Shown: one piece after another, positions 37,666 to 45,881 of the stretch
How positions within the stretch are numbered: the stretch's first letter is position 1
How the letters are laid out: every line of letters starts with the position of its first letter
NCBI RefSeq assembly: GCF_009858175.1
Contig: NZ_CP047393.1
Span: 930,001-994,000 of the forward strand
DNA length: 64,000 nt
Source: Pontibacillus sp. HMF3514
GTDB lineage: Bacteria > Bacillota > Bacilli > Bacillales > BH030062
Direction: 5' to 3'
The notes under the pieces: model-generated
What the model saw: only the letters and a program-made list of their open reading frames with translations
Told to the model about the DNA's origin: nothing
Database searches by the model: none
Program-made: the position numbers and the translations under genes

Positions 37666-37677
37666 TTTTTCTACAAA

Positions 37678-37707
37678 CTGACCGCTCATAAGAGTGGTCA
37701 GTTTTTT
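37678..37707 (+). terminator. Terminator of mobB-moaE-moaD
   Basis: ACTGACCGCTC pairs with GAGTGGTCAGT, with a 4-base loop, and is followed by six T residues. Confidence 0.92.
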
Positions 37708-37784
37708 AGTGGAGAAAGTAGTGCCTACACGAGAGAATCCATTCTCTCTTTGTTACTAAAAGGATAGATTTTTTATAAAAATAA

Positions 37785-37819
37785 AAATTCCAACCTATAT
37801 AAAGTGTAGGTTGGAATTA
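37785..37819 (-). terminator. Terminator of the small lmo0937-like gene
   Basis: The perfect 12-bp stem AATTCCAACCTA / TAGGTTGGAATT has a 9-base loop and is followed leftward by T-rich sequence. Confidence 0.85.
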
Positions 37820-37849
37820 TTTGTTCAGTGTTTGAGTTCAGGTTTTACG

Positions 37850-37987
37850 TCAAGGTTTTCTTCCTTGGATAAGGCGCACAATAAGTAATACAAGTGCGAA
37901 TACAAGTAAGAAGTGAACTAGGCCATTACCTATAATTGTGAAGCCAAGTAACCACAAGATAATCAAAATAATAATTGCCCAAAACAT
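37850..37987 (-). CDS. Small membrane protein (lmo0937-like)
   Basis: A 45-aa protein with two hydrophobic segments (MFWAIIILIILWLLGFTIIG and VHFLLVFALVLLIVRLI) and a C-terminal QGRKP. This matches the pattern of the lmo0937 family of small membrane proteins. The ATG at 37987 follows AGGAGG. The function is unknown; some members are stress-induced. Confidence 0.75.
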   Translation of the reverse strand: MFWAIIILIILWLLGFTIIGNGLVHFLLVFALVLLIVRLIQGRKP

Positions 37988-38060
37988 GACTTGAACCTCC
38001 TTTTAGTATTAATTTATCCCTAAATGAAGAAAGTGAAACATAAAAGATGTGTGCAAAAGA

Positions 38061-38093
38061 AAAAGCAGCATCTCAATAAGAGATACTGCTTTA
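38061..38093 (-). terminator. Terminator of uppP
   Basis: AAAGCAG plus ATCTC pairs with GAGAT plus CTGCTTT, a few bases after the uppP stop codon; T residues follow on the leftward strand. Confidence 0.85.
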
Positions 38094-38100
38094 ATATTCA

Positions 38101-38931
38101 TTAAAGAAATAAGAAAACCAATGTCCCTACAATGAAGCAGTAGAATGCAAAGTACTTTAGGTTACCTTCTTTCATAACATTGATAAACCACTTAAGCGCA
38201 AAGTAGGATGCAACGATCGACCCTAGGAATGCTAGCAAGTATGGGATCAGCATTGTGGAAAAGACGCCACTGTTGATAAATTCATCAATGTTAAGCACAA
38301 CCGTTCCTAGACTAACAGGGATATAAAGTAAGAATGAAAAACGAAGGGCTGTAGCTTTTTTCGTCCCAATCAGCATTGCAGCTACAATGGTAGCTCCTGA
38401 ACGACTGATACCTGGCATTAATGCAACAGCTTGGGCAAATCCTACGATGAGCGCATCCCATATGGAAAGGTCACCATCACCTTTGCTTCCTTTTAAATTA
38501 CGTATAATCCATAGCGCGATCCCTGTAACAATTAGAGTGATTCCAACTAACTTGGCAGATTCACCGAACGTATTTTCAATCCAATCCCCAAATACAATAC
38601 CTAACACGGCAGCTGGGATGGTTCCGATAATGAGATATAGAATGAAACGAAAATCATTAGAAGTTTCTTCATCACGCTGATTTTGGAACAGAAATCCCCA
38701 ACCATTTTTTATCAGTCGGATCAGATCATTGCGATAGACAATTAAAACAGCAACCAAGGAACCGAAGTTTACGAAGACCTCGAACATCAACCCACCTAGT
38801 TCAAGATTAAAGAGATCACGTAAAATAACAAGGTGACCACTTGAAGAGATCGGGATTGGTTCTGTAAATCCTTGAAACACGCCTAAGAATAAGTATTGGA
38901 ATAAAAGTATGAGCTTGTCCACAAGTTCCAT
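38101..38931 (-). CDS. uppP: Undecaprenyl-diphosphatase
   Basis: This membrane enzyme dephosphorylates undecaprenyl pyrophosphate and so recycles the peptidoglycan lipid carrier; extra copies give bacitracin resistance. The 276-aa protein has two diagnostic motifs, GFTEPIPISSSGHL (about residues 21-34) and MPGISRSGAT, and about eight membrane segments. I choose ATG 38931, 8 bases after AGGAGG; two upstream ATGs (38937 and 38949) lie too close to or within that site. Confidence 0.9.
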   Translation of the reverse strand: MELVDKLILLFQYLFLGVFQGFTEPIPISSSGHLVILRDLFNLELGGLMFEVFVNFGSLVAVLIVYRNDLIRLIKNGWGFLFQNQRDEETSNDFRFILYLIIGTIPAAVLGIVFGDWIENTFGESAKLVGITLIVTGIALWIIRNLKGSKGDGDLSIWDALIVGFAQAVALMPGISRSGATIVAAMLIGTKKATALRFSFLLYIPVSLGTVVLNIDEFINSGVFSTMLIPYLLAFLGSIVASYFALKWFINVMKEGNLKYFAFYCFIVGTLVFLFL

Positions 38932-39008
38932 CGACATTTCCTCCTTCAATATCTATATGAGTTCGTTTTTTATGAGTAGTTCTTGTCCTTAAATCGTATA
39001 TTTTTAGA

Positions 39009-39164
39009 TGTCTAGCTCCAGCGCCCAGAAACGAATGGACTTGGGCAAAGTACCACGGCAACTAAGCTTCTGTCTTCGCCTACCGGCTTGCCAATCATCA
39101 AGTTTGGTTAATCTCACTACGGGCTCAGTCCAGTCCCTTCGTTGCTAAACGGGCGCTTGCGCTT
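39009..39164. repeat. Intergenic hairpin element, copy 3
   Basis: The left end CTAGCTCCAGCGCCCAGAAA and the right end GTTGCTAAACGGGCGCTTGC are nearly the same as in copy 1 at 14352-14505, as is CTACGGGCTCAGTCCAGTCC; the middle differs. The left and right ends can pair. It lies between divergent uppP and the rightward Gly/Tyr-rich gene. Confidence 0.8.
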
Positions 39165-39222
39165 TTCTTTTTTCACACATTCCTCCATGGGTGAATACCC
39201 TAACGATAAGGAGGTTGTTCGC

Positions 39223-39618
39223 ATGAAAAAAGGGAGAAAGAATCAAAATACGAATTATCACCATATGTATTCCTTATGTAATAAACATATGAATCAATAT
39301 GTCCTTGCCCAAACGGTAGATGGCCAAAACATTGATGGCATTGTAACTGGGGTAGATGGTGATTACCTTTACTTAGCTGTCCCTCTAACGGATGAAGAGC
39401 GAAAACAACAAGAGCAGCAACAATCCCAAACGAGAGATACAGATGAACGCCAATATGGATACGGTTATGCGCCAGGCGGATATGGCGGATATGGAGCTTA
39501 TGGCGGTTATGGATATGGCGCACCATACGGATATGGTTATGCTCCACCAAACCGATTCAGACGTCTTATCTTACCACTTGCAGCACTCGTTGCCATCAGC
39601 GCATTACCGTGGTACTAA
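39223..39618 (+). CDS. Gly/Tyr-rich protein, possibly spore-surface
   Basis: This 131-aa protein has an N-terminal Sm-like or YlxM-like small domain (residues 10-55: QYVLAQTVDGQNIDGIVTGVDGDYLYLAV), a Gln-rich linker, a Gly/Tyr-rich stretch with GGYGGYGAYGGYGYG (residues ~80-107) and a hydrophobic C-terminus (RLILPLAALVAISALPWY). The pattern resembles Bacillus spore coat or surface proteins, but I do not recognise it. ATG 39223 follows AAGGAGG; the frame upstream runs through the hairpin element and is not coding. The YjzC gene follows in the same direction. Confidence 0.75.
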   Translation: MKKGRKNQNTNYHHMYSLCNKHMNQYVLAQTVDGQNIDGIVTGVDGDYLYLAVPLTDEERKQQEQQQSQTRDTDERQYGYGYAPGGYGGYGAYGGYGYGAPYGYGYAPPNRFRRLILPLAALVAISALPWY

Positions 39619-39693
39619 ATCCTTCCACCCGTATAATTCTACACCACTGAGTCAAACTAGACCTATATCCTATACCAAAAAGGAGTATGAGAT

Positions 39694-39873
39694 ATGGGAC
39701 AGAGACATCAGTTTAAGCATGGCGACAAAGCACCAAATAACGGAGTGTATGTAGAAATTGGAGAAACAGGAAGTATGGTTAAAGGGCCAAAGCAAATTCA
39801 CTTAAATGCAGGCCAAAGCTTTCCGTCAAACTCCAATAAAGACCGTGTTTGGACATACAAACGTAAGCCTTGA
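39694..39873 (+). CDS. yjzC: YjzC family small protein
   Basis: This 59-aa protein (MGQRHQFKHGDKAPNNGVYVEIG..., ending VWTYKRKP) fits the YjzC family. The ATG at 39694 follows AAAAAGGAG. In B. subtilis yjzC and yjzD lie next to each other upstream of yjaU, as here. The function is unknown. Confidence 0.85.
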   Translation: MGQRHQFKHGDKAPNNGVYVEIGETGSMVKGPKQIHLNAGQSFPSNSNKDRVWTYKRKP

Positions 39874-39925
39874 TTTTCTCATAATAAAAGCATCCATCAC
39901 AGTAGGATGCATGCTCAAGAGTCAA

Positions 39926-39963
39926 AAAAATCCTCCTTCCTCAAATGGAAGGAGGATCTTTTA
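39926..39963. terminator. Bidirectional terminator between yjzC and yjzD
   Basis: ATCCTCCTTCC pairs with GGAAGGAGGAT, with a 6-base loop, and is followed by CTTTTATT on the + strand and TTTTTTGAC on the other. The yjzD stop codon lies at its edge. Confidence 0.88.
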
Positions 39964-40137
39964 TTCGGCTTCTTCTTTTAGAGCCCCTTCACCTAAAGCA
40001 ACAACGGCTAGTACAAATGCAATCGTAGATACGATAACAGCCGACCATGTAAAGGAACCACCTTGCATGGAGCTAACTACATATGTAACCATGCTGCTTA
40101 GTAAAAAACTCCAAATAATAGTCCATAACAAACGCAT
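39961..40137 (-). CDS. yjzD: YjzD family membrane protein (DUF2929)
   Basis: This 58-aa protein has two transmembrane segments (RLLWTIIWSFLLSSMVTYVV and FTWSAVIVSTIAFVLAVVAL) and an acidic tail. The DUF2929 pattern is clear. The ATG at 40137 follows GAGGTGAGA. The gene order yjzC, yjzD, yjaU is that of B. subtilis, except that yjzD is convergent with yjzC. Confidence 0.82.
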   Translation of the reverse strand: MRLLWTIIWSFLLSSMVTYVVSSMQGGSFTWSAVIVSTIAFVLAVVALGEGALKEEAE

Positions 40138-40254
40138 ATCGATCTCACCTCTGTTTCGACATTCTGATTTAAGTTTATCAAACGTTTACAAAAAAATAAA
40201 TAAAATTCCATCGTTCTTGTGAGAGTTTTTCTGACCAAGGGGTACGACCATTAG

Positions 40255-40420
40255 GTGCTTTCGCCTGAATAGGTATAATAACCGTCCGAATCTGTGGTGA
40301 AACCGCTCGAATTTAAACAAAGACCACCCACATACAAGTCAAAACAGCCTGAACTTAACCAAAGAGCGCCCGAACAAAGGGGAAAACCGCCCGAACCAGA
40401 GCTCAGATCGCCATCAAAAC
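40255..40420. repeat. 21-base tandem array E, core CCGCCCGAA (8 units)
   Basis: The CG at the start of the core recurs exactly every 21 bases from 40263 to 40410: eight units with no insertion or deletion. Cores read CGCCTGAA, CGTCCGAA, CGCTCGAA, AGCCTGAA or CGCCCGAA; the flanks vary. This is the same family as array A at 10511-10641, 30 kb away. It lies between divergent yjzD and yjaU. Confidence 0.88.
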
Positions 40421-40537
40421 AAAAAAATCTTTCACCAAATCACATTCTTTTTCATACAAAGGCGTGTAACCATACGAATTTTTAACAATAACATACATTA
40501 TAGAGGATAGAATCCCTTTAAAAAGGATGATAAAAAC

Positions 40538-41296
40538 ATGTACGAATCGTCAACATCAATGACAAGAGCATTCCGCCTGGATAACCAGCCTTGTCTTCTC
40601 CATATTCCAGAAAAACCTAATGGATATCTTGTTCTTTACCTCGGGGATTCAGGACACTACGTTGAAGACAACCAAGCGTTTTGGCTGGAACATCCGGAAC
40701 GCTCGAAGTTCATTCACTATCTCTTAGATAAAGGATACACCTTATTTACAAGTCACCTGTATGGAAATGCATGGGGGAATAAAAAGTCTGTACACTTACT
40801 GAATCAACTTTATCAACACGTTCGTCGTCAAGTGACAGTAAACCCTTATATTCATGTTGTTGCAGAAGGTATGGGAGCTTTAACAGCTTTGCATTGGCAA
40901 GAGAAACACAATATGGCTTTCCGCTCACTGACATTCTTTACACCCTGTCTCAGCTTAAAAGCTCTTTATGAACAAGAACAAATGAACCAGCTATATTTTA
41001 AACGTTTTAAAAAAGAATTAGCTCAATCTTATGAAGTTGATGAAAACCATATTGATCATGAAATTATAAACAACTATCAAATGCCTGAAACATCTTCCCC
41101 TGTGCTTATTTTTCATGATGTAGCGAACCCATATTATACGGTTCACAATCATAGTCGACGTTTTGAAGAGCAACAACAAGAAGCGGAACACACAGTTGAA
41201 TTAAAGCTGGCTATCCAGCCTATTTTGCCAAGAGTCACATCAACTGTTCTTCAGTTTTTAAGATCTTATGAATCAACGCTCGAACACCCTTATTAA
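40538..41296 (+). CDS. yjaU: Alpha/beta hydrolase-like protein (YjaU)
   Basis: This 252-aa predicted alpha/beta hydrolase has a nucleophile-elbow-like sequence VVAEGMGALTALH, but the usual Ser is replaced by Glu-Gly-Met, so it may be catalytically inactive. A late HDVANPYYTVHNHS holds candidate His residues. Gene order before yjaV and med matches B. subtilis. ATG 40538 follows AAAGGATG. The function is unknown. Confidence 0.75.
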   Translation: MYESSTSMTRAFRLDNQPCLLHIPEKPNGYLVLYLGDSGHYVEDNQAFWLEHPERSKFIHYLLDKGYTLFTSHLYGNAWGNKKSVHLLNQLYQHVRRQVTVNPYIHVVAEGMGALTALHWQEKHNMAFRSLTFFTPCLSLKALYEQEQMNQLYFKRFKKELAQSYEVDENHIDHEIINNYQMPETSSPVLIFHDVANPYYTVHNHSRRFEEQQQEAEHTVELKLAIQPILPRVTSTVLQFLRSYESTLEHPY

Positions 41297-41346
41297 ACTC
41301 ATGTCTGTGAATAACATTTCATAGGATGCAATAGGAGGGGAACGTT

Positions 41347-41937
41347 ATGACGAAAATGGTATGGGGATGTTTTCAATGGGTAGGTTTTCACTTGATAAGA
41401 GAGTGGCTAGATGACGGTGAGACCGTAATTGGAATTGATTTAGTTGATACGGAACAAAAGGAAACACTTGAGATGTTTGTAGGACGAAACGCTAACTTTT
41501 CACGAGTTGAATCAGTTGAAGAAGCTCTAAAAATGGATGCAGGAGAACATATCGATGCCCTAATCGTAATTGATGATCAAAATAATAACCCTCCATTCGA
41601 AAAGCTAACAGAAATTCCTGCATCCAACTATATTTGCTTGAATTTAGACGGACCGTGCCGATCTAAACATTTATGGACCACTATAGAATTACCTCACGTG
41701 TATGGACCCTGGATGACAAGTGATACAACATCTATAACCGAGAAAAGTGTTTATATTACAGATATAACCCAAGCTTTAAAGTCAATTGTTACACAACCAT
41801 GGGATGGTGGTCTCATCAAAGTCGGAATGGAAAGCAATGAAGATCGGAATGATAAGTGCATAGCTCCAACAGTATCTCTAGAAAAAGGGATGAAAATGGT
41901 GAATGATCATCAAAAAAGATTTCCATCCTATTATTAA
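41347..41937 (+). CDS. yjaV: NAD-dependent epimerase-like protein, shortened (YjaV)
   Basis: This 196-aa protein has a Rossmann-like N-terminus (WGCFQWVGFHLIREWLDDGETVIGIDL) in which the normal GxxGxxG dinucleotide motif is replaced. An LPHVYGPWM stretch is like extended SDR epimerases, but the C-terminal catalytic part is missing or short. This is probably a degenerate or non-catalytic member. It sits between yjaU and med, as in B. subtilis. RBS AGGAGGGG precedes. Confidence 0.75.
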   Translation: MTKMVWGCFQWVGFHLIREWLDDGETVIGIDLVDTEQKETLEMFVGRNANFSRVESVEEALKMDAGEHIDALIVIDDQNNNPPFEKLTEIPASNYICLNLDGPCRSKHLWTTIELPHVYGPWMTSDTTSITEKSVYITDITQALKSIVTQPWDGGLIKVGMESNEDRNDKCIAPTVSLEKGMKMVNDHQKRFPSYY

Positions 41938-41956
41938 GATTCAGTAAACGATTATG

Positions 41957-41970
41957 TGCAAACGTTTACG
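41957..41970. promoter_or_regulatory. cre/LacI-type palindrome upstream of med
   Basis: TGCAAACGTTTACG contains the AAACGTTT palindromic core of cre and MalR-like sites. It lies in the short gap after yjaV and about 77 bases before the med start, so carbon-source control of med is possible. This is based on one motif only. Confidence 0.4.
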
Positions 41971-42046
41971 AGCCTAGGGATTAACGATACAATATGACTA
42001 GATTAAGTTGCGACAGGAATGACAGAGTTTAAGTGGGGTGCGCTAT

Positions 42047-43003
42047 ATGTTGCCGCGTTTGCTTCTCATATCCGTCCTAGTGATGGGTGTATTATCGGGT
42101 TGTGCTGATACGATGGGAAAAGGCAAAATTCAAAAGGTAGGCATGCTTGTGGAGAATACAGTCCATGATCAAGCTTGGGGTCAAAAAGGATATAAGGGCC
42201 TTCTTCAAATAAAAGAAGAGCTCGATGTTGATGTGTATTTTAAAGAACATATTCAAACGAAAAAGGCTACACATAAAGCCGTCCAAGAATTCTCGCAAAA
42301 AGGTGTAAATCTTGTATTCGGTCATGGCAGTCATTTTGGACAGTATTTTGATGAAATACAAAAAGCCTATCCTGATATTCATTTTGTATATTTTAATGGG
42401 AATATAAAAGGCGAAAACATTACAAGCTTAAATTTTAGCGCACATGCTATGGGCTTCTTTGGTGGTATGGTTGCAGGTGGTTTTTCAAAGACAAACCACG
42501 TGGGGATAATTGCTGCTTATGAGTGGCAACCTGAAGTTGAAGGATTTTATGAAGGAGTCAAGTATCAAAACCCAAATGTAGATGTAACTATTCGATACGT
42601 AAGAAGTTGGGACAACAAAATGCGGGCGAAACAGATTTACAATCAGATGAAGTCTCAAAATGTGGATGTTTATTATCCAGCAGGTGATAGCTTTAGCGTA
42701 CCTTTAATTAGGCAAATGAATGAAGATGGATTTCATGCTATTGGGTATGTAAGTGACCAATCAGACATTGCTCCAAATACCATCTTAACAAGTACGATTC
42801 AGCATGTAGATCGTTTATATGTTCAAACGGCGAAACAGTTTAACAAAGGGGAATTGAAATCAGGCATTTTAACGTTTGATTTTCAAGACAATGCGATTAC
42901 GTTAGGGAAATTTAGCCCAAATATACCTGAACCATTAGTTGATAAAGTTAAATCAGCTGTCCAACAATACAAAAAAACTGGACAACTCCCACATGAGATG
43001 TGA
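42047..43003 (+). CDS. med: Med-like BMP-family lipoprotein, positive competence regulator
   Basis: In B. subtilis Med raises comK expression after transcription. This 318-aa protein (B. subtilis 317) has a lipobox LSGC (Cys19) and a basic membrane lipoprotein (BMP) domain: QKVGMLVENTVHDQAWGQKGYKGL, then VYFNGNIKGENITSLNFSAHAMGFFGGMVAG. I choose ATG 42047; GTG 42038 forms part of the ribosome binding site. It is not followed by a comZ gene, which is its partner in B. subtilis; a large hairpin follows instead. Confidence 0.85.
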   Translation: MLPRLLLISVLVMGVLSGCADTMGKGKIQKVGMLVENTVHDQAWGQKGYKGLLQIKEELDVDVYFKEHIQTKKATHKAVQEFSQKGVNLVFGHGSHFGQYFDEIQKAYPDIHFVYFNGNIKGENITSLNFSAHAMGFFGGMVAGGFSKTNHVGIIAAYEWQPEVEGFYEGVKYQNPNVDVTIRYVRSWDNKMRAKQIYNQMKSQNVDVYYPAGDSFSVPLIRQMNEDGFHAIGYVSDQSDIAPNTILTSTIQHVDRLYVQTAKQFNKGELKSGILTFDFQDNAITLGKFSPNIPEPLVDKVKSAVQQYKKTGQLPHEM

Positions 43004-43006
43004 AAA

Positions 43007-43073
43007 CATGGTACCGCGTACGCCCCGTTTTTTGTCGAATTACACGACAAAACACGGGTCGTTCACGGTACCA
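43007..43073. terminator. Long hairpin between med and the convergent small gene
   Basis: GGTACCG plus GCCCCGTTTTTTGTCG pairs imperfectly with CGACAAAACACGGG plus CACGGTACC, a stem of more than 25 bases with a 7-base loop. The + strand continues ATTATTTC. It serves as terminator for both genes and is unusually long. Confidence 0.75.
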
Positions 43074-43289
43074 TTATTTCATTTTTTTGATCATATTCGT
43101 GATATGTTCAAAGTAAGGAGAAAGTTGGCGGTAAGTTTCAAATATGGTAGAGGTCGTATCAAAGATATCAAATGACTCGTCGTCTTCTTGTTGAGAAGTT
43201 GATTGCTTCTCATTAGCCGGCCGCCCGAACATAAATTGGTTAAAATCCAGGGGTTCATGACTCTTGGATGAATCATTTTGTTTCGCCAC
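43074..43289 (-). CDS. Small protein, unknown (in the yjzB position)
   Basis: A 71-aa soluble protein with an acidic Gln/Ser-rich N-terminal half (FNQFMFGRPANEKQSTSQQEDD) and a helical C-terminus (IFDTTSTIFETYRQLSPYFE, ending MIKKMK). The layout is like that of YppG-like proteins of Bacilli. The GTG start at 43289 follows AAGGAGGTG. B. subtilis has yjzB in this position on the opposite strand; I cannot confirm homology. Confidence 0.65.
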   Translation of the reverse strand: MAKQNDSSKSHEPLDFNQFMFGRPANEKQSTSQQEDDESFDIFDTTSTIFETYRQLSPYFEHITNMIKKMK

Positions 43290-43400
43290 GGTGCACACCT
43301 CCTTATGAGTATAGTATGGGTAAATGCTTGACCGAGAAAGGGCTAGTGTCTAATGATGACGAAGAGATCCACTTGCAAGTTAAAAAAAGATCACTTAAAA

Positions 43401-43417
43401 TTAGTACCAAGTCATAA
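43401..43417. promoter_or_regulatory. FapR operator in front of fabH
   Basis: TTAGTACCAAGTCATAA closely matches the FapR box that I remember from B. subtilis (TTAGTACCTAGTCTTAA), 15 of 17 positions. FapR represses fatty acid genes and is released by malonyl-CoA. The site is 39 bases before the fabH start codon and overlaps the likely promoter (-10-like TATTAT or TATACT at 43425-43435). Confidence 0.75.
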
Positions 43418-43455
43418 GAATTGATATTATATACTACCATTAAGGGGATGACCAT

Positions 43456-44400
43456 ATGAGGAGTGCAGGTATTTTAGGGACTGGACATTATGTCCCTGAA
43501 CGAGTTTTTACCAATTTTGATATGGAAAAACTCGTGGATACAAATGATGAATGGATTCGTACCCGAACTGGGATCGAGGAACGTCGTTTTGCCACTGATG
43601 AAATGGAAACATCAGATATGGCTTATGAAGCAGCCGTTAAAGCTTTAGACAAAGCAAACTTATCTGGTGAAGACTTGGATTTAATTCTAGTTGCCACCGT
43701 AACACCAGATCAGCCTTTCCCATCTGTAGCGAATCATATACAAGCTCGACTAGGTGCAAAAAACGCTGCATCCATGGATTTAGCTGCAGCATGTGCCGGG
43801 TTTATGTACGGAGTGATTACAGCTAAGCAATTTATTGAAACAGGTGCTTATGAGAACGTCCTAATCATTGGTGCTGAAAAATTATCAAAAATTACAGACT
43901 GGACAGACCGAAATACCTGTGTTTTATTTGGAGATGGAGCAGGAGCTACCGTTCTCGGTCCGGTAAGTGAAGGAAAAGGAATTCTATCATTTGAATTGGG
44001 TTCAGATGGTACAGGAGCTGAGCACCTGTACCAATCAAAAGAAGATGCCTTCATTAAAATGAGTGGACGTGATGTCTTTAAGTTTGCTGTTCGACAAATG
44101 CCTGAATCATCGATCAGTGTTATTGAAAAAGCAGGCTTAACAAAAGAAGATGTAGATTTCTTAATCCCGCACCAAGCGAACATTCGTATTATGGAAGCAG
44201 CGCGTCAACGCTTAGAAATTCCAGAAGATAAAATGGCTGATTCCGTAAGACGTTATGGAAATACATCATCTGCATCTATCCCAATTGCCTTATCAGAGAA
44301 CGTAGAAAACGGTAAAATAAAAGATAACGATCTTGTAGTGCTTGTCGGCTTCGGTGGAGGTTTAACCTGGGGCGCTGTCGCATTACGATATGGAATCTAA
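43456..44400 (+). CDS. fabH: Beta-ketoacyl-ACP synthase III
   Basis: This enzyme starts fatty acid synthesis by condensing acyl-CoA with malonyl-ACP; in Bacilli it prefers branched precursors. The 314-aa protein has the catalytic triad Cys113 (AACAGFMYG), His239 (PHQANIRI) and Asn269 (RYGNTSSAS). The ATG at 43456 follows AAGGGGATG. It is in an operon with fabF, with a likely FapR operator upstream. Confidence 0.95.
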   Translation: MRSAGILGTGHYVPERVFTNFDMEKLVDTNDEWIRTRTGIEERRFATDEMETSDMAYEAAVKALDKANLSGEDLDLILVATVTPDQPFPSVANHIQARLGAKNAASMDLAAACAGFMYGVITAKQFIETGAYENVLIIGAEKLSKITDWTDRNTCVLFGDGAGATVLGPVSEGKGILSFELGSDGTGAEHLYQSKEDAFIKMSGRDVFKFAVRQMPESSISVIEKAGLTKEDVDFLIPHQANIRIMEAARQRLEIPEDKMADSVRRYGNTSSASIPIALSENVENGKIKDNDLVVLVGFGGGLTWGAVALRYGI

Positions 44401-44418
44401 TTGGAGGAGGATATTCAA

Positions 44419-45660
44419 ATGGGTTCAAGACGTGTAGTAGTTACAGGAATGGGGGCTGTTTCCCCACTCGGTAACGACGTGAATACAATGTGGAAAAGCT
44501 TATTAGAAGGACAATCAGGTATTGCACCTGTAACAAAAGTGGACAAGGATGAATTCCCTGCAAAAGTAGCAGCAGAATTAAAGGAATTCGAGCCAGGCGA
44601 TTATTTTGATAAAAAAGAAGCTCGCCGTATGGATCCATTCACGCAATATGCACTAGCAGCAGCTCTAATGGCTATTAAAGATGCTGACCTAGACATTAAT
44701 GAAGATATTGCACACCGTACAGGCGTATGGATTGGTTCTGGAATTGGAGGTATGACAACGTACGATGATCAGTTCCGTAAGTACATGGATAAAGGAGCTC
44801 GTCGTGTAAGTCCTTTCTTCGTACCGATGCTTATTCCAGACATGGCTGCTGGACAAGTTTCCATTGCTACGGGAGCAAAAGGAATTAACTCTTGTTCCGT
44901 AACAGCTTGTGCATCAGGCGCAAACTCAATTGGTGATGCATTTAAAGTCATCGAACGTGGAGATGCTGACTACATGATCGCAGGTGGAGCAGAAGCACCG
45001 ATCACACCAATGTCATTTGCAGGTTTCTCTTCTATGAAGGCACTATCTACAGTAGAAGATCCTAACAAAGCAAGCCGTCCATTCGATAAAGAACGTTCTG
45101 GCTTCGTAATGGGTGAGGGTTCTGGAATTCTTGTACTTGAGACTCTAGAATCTGCGCAAGCGCGTGGCGCAACAATCTATGCTGAAATCGTAGGTTACGG
45201 CTCAACAGGTGATGCTTATCACATCACATCTCCAGCGCCAACAGGCGAAGGAGCAGCTCGTGCTATGACGCAAGCTCTGGAAGACGCTGAGTTAGATCCG
45301 AACCAAGTAGATTACGTGAACGCTCACGGAACAGGAACAGCCCTAAATGATAAGTATGAAACAGAAGCAGTGAAATCTGTATTCGGTGACCATGCTTATG
45401 AGTTGGCAATGAGTTCTACAAAATCTATGACGGGACACTTACTTGGAGCAGCTGGCGCAATTGAAGCGGTCATCTCCATTAAGTCCATCTTGGATCAAAC
45501 GGTACCACCAACAACAAACTACGAAAATCCAGATCCCGACTGTGACCTGGACGTCGTACCAAATGAACCGAAGAAGCTTGATGTAGGAGCTGTATTGAGT
45601 AACTCATTAGGTTTCGGCGGTCACAACGCAACACTGATCTTTAAAAAGTATGAAGCGTAA
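44419..45660 (+). CDS. fabF: Beta-ketoacyl-ACP synthase II
   Basis: This condensing enzyme elongates acyl-ACP. The 413-aa protein has the catalytic Cys164 in [11 protein letters not shown] and two His in VNAHGTGT and [15 protein letters not shown] choose ATG 44419, behind GGAGGAGG; the TTG at 44401 has no ribosome binding site. Fifteen bases separate it from fabH, so both share the FapR-controlled promoter. A terminator follows. Confidence 0.95.
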   Translation: MGSRRVVVTGMGAVSPLGNDVNTMWKSLLEGQSGIAPVTKVDKDEFPAKVAAELKEFEPGDYFDKKEARRMDPFTQYALAAALMAIKDADLDINEDIAHRTGVWIGSGIGGMTTYDDQFRKYMDKGARRVSPFFVPMLIPDMAAGQVSIATGAKGINSCSVTACASGANSIGDAFKVIERGDADYMIAGGAEAPITPMSFAGFSSMKALSTVEDPNKASRPFDKERSGFVMGEGSGILVLETLESAQARGATIYAEIVGYGSTGDAYHITSPAPTGEGAARAMTQALEDAELDPNQVDYVNAHGTGTALNDKYETEAVKSVFGDHAYELAMSSTKSMTGHLLGAAGAIEAVISIKSILDQTVPPTTNYENPDPDCDLDVVPNEPKKLDVGAVLSNSLGFGGHNATLIFKKYEA

Positions 45661-45669
45661 ATAAGTGGA

Positions 45670-45706
45670 GAACACATGGTTTCCTTTGGAGGCCATGTGT
45701 TTTTTT
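45670..45706 (+). terminator. Terminator of fabHF
   Basis: AACACATGG pairs with CCATGTGTT and is followed by seven T residues; the loop has a CTTTGGAGG sub-stem. Confidence 0.92.
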
Positions 45707-45746
45707 GATGCTTTATGTGGGGAGAGAAAGTTTGCACACAATTATG

Positions 45747-45850
45747 ACGCTCACAGGTGGTGGACAGACGCACAAAAATAGAGAGTCATGCCAAATTCAA
45801 TGAGACCGACGCAAAGACAAAATAATGGACGCCAAAATATAATTCACCCC
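45747..45850. repeat. 20/21-base tandem array F, core GACGC(A/C) (5 units)
   Basis: ACGC (ATGC once) begins at 45747, 45768, 45788, 45809 and 45829: steps of 21, 20, 21 and 20 bases. It fills the gap between the fabF terminator and the convergent LCP gene. This is the least regular of the arrays and could be called chance if it stood alone. Confidence 0.65.
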
Positions 45851-45881
45851 ATTCAATATGCTCACATAATACACAAAAAAA

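Noticed and set aside
39200-39754. Alternative frames in the Gly/Tyr-rich gene, including a rightward His/Met-rich frame
   Set aside because: They are shadows of the GGYGGYG repeat; the chosen frame has AAGGAGG and an ATG.
39806-40222. 138-aa rightward ORF over yjzC end and yjzD
   Set aside because: It runs antisense to yjzD, which has a clear ribosome binding site and DUF2929 pattern, and crosses a terminator.
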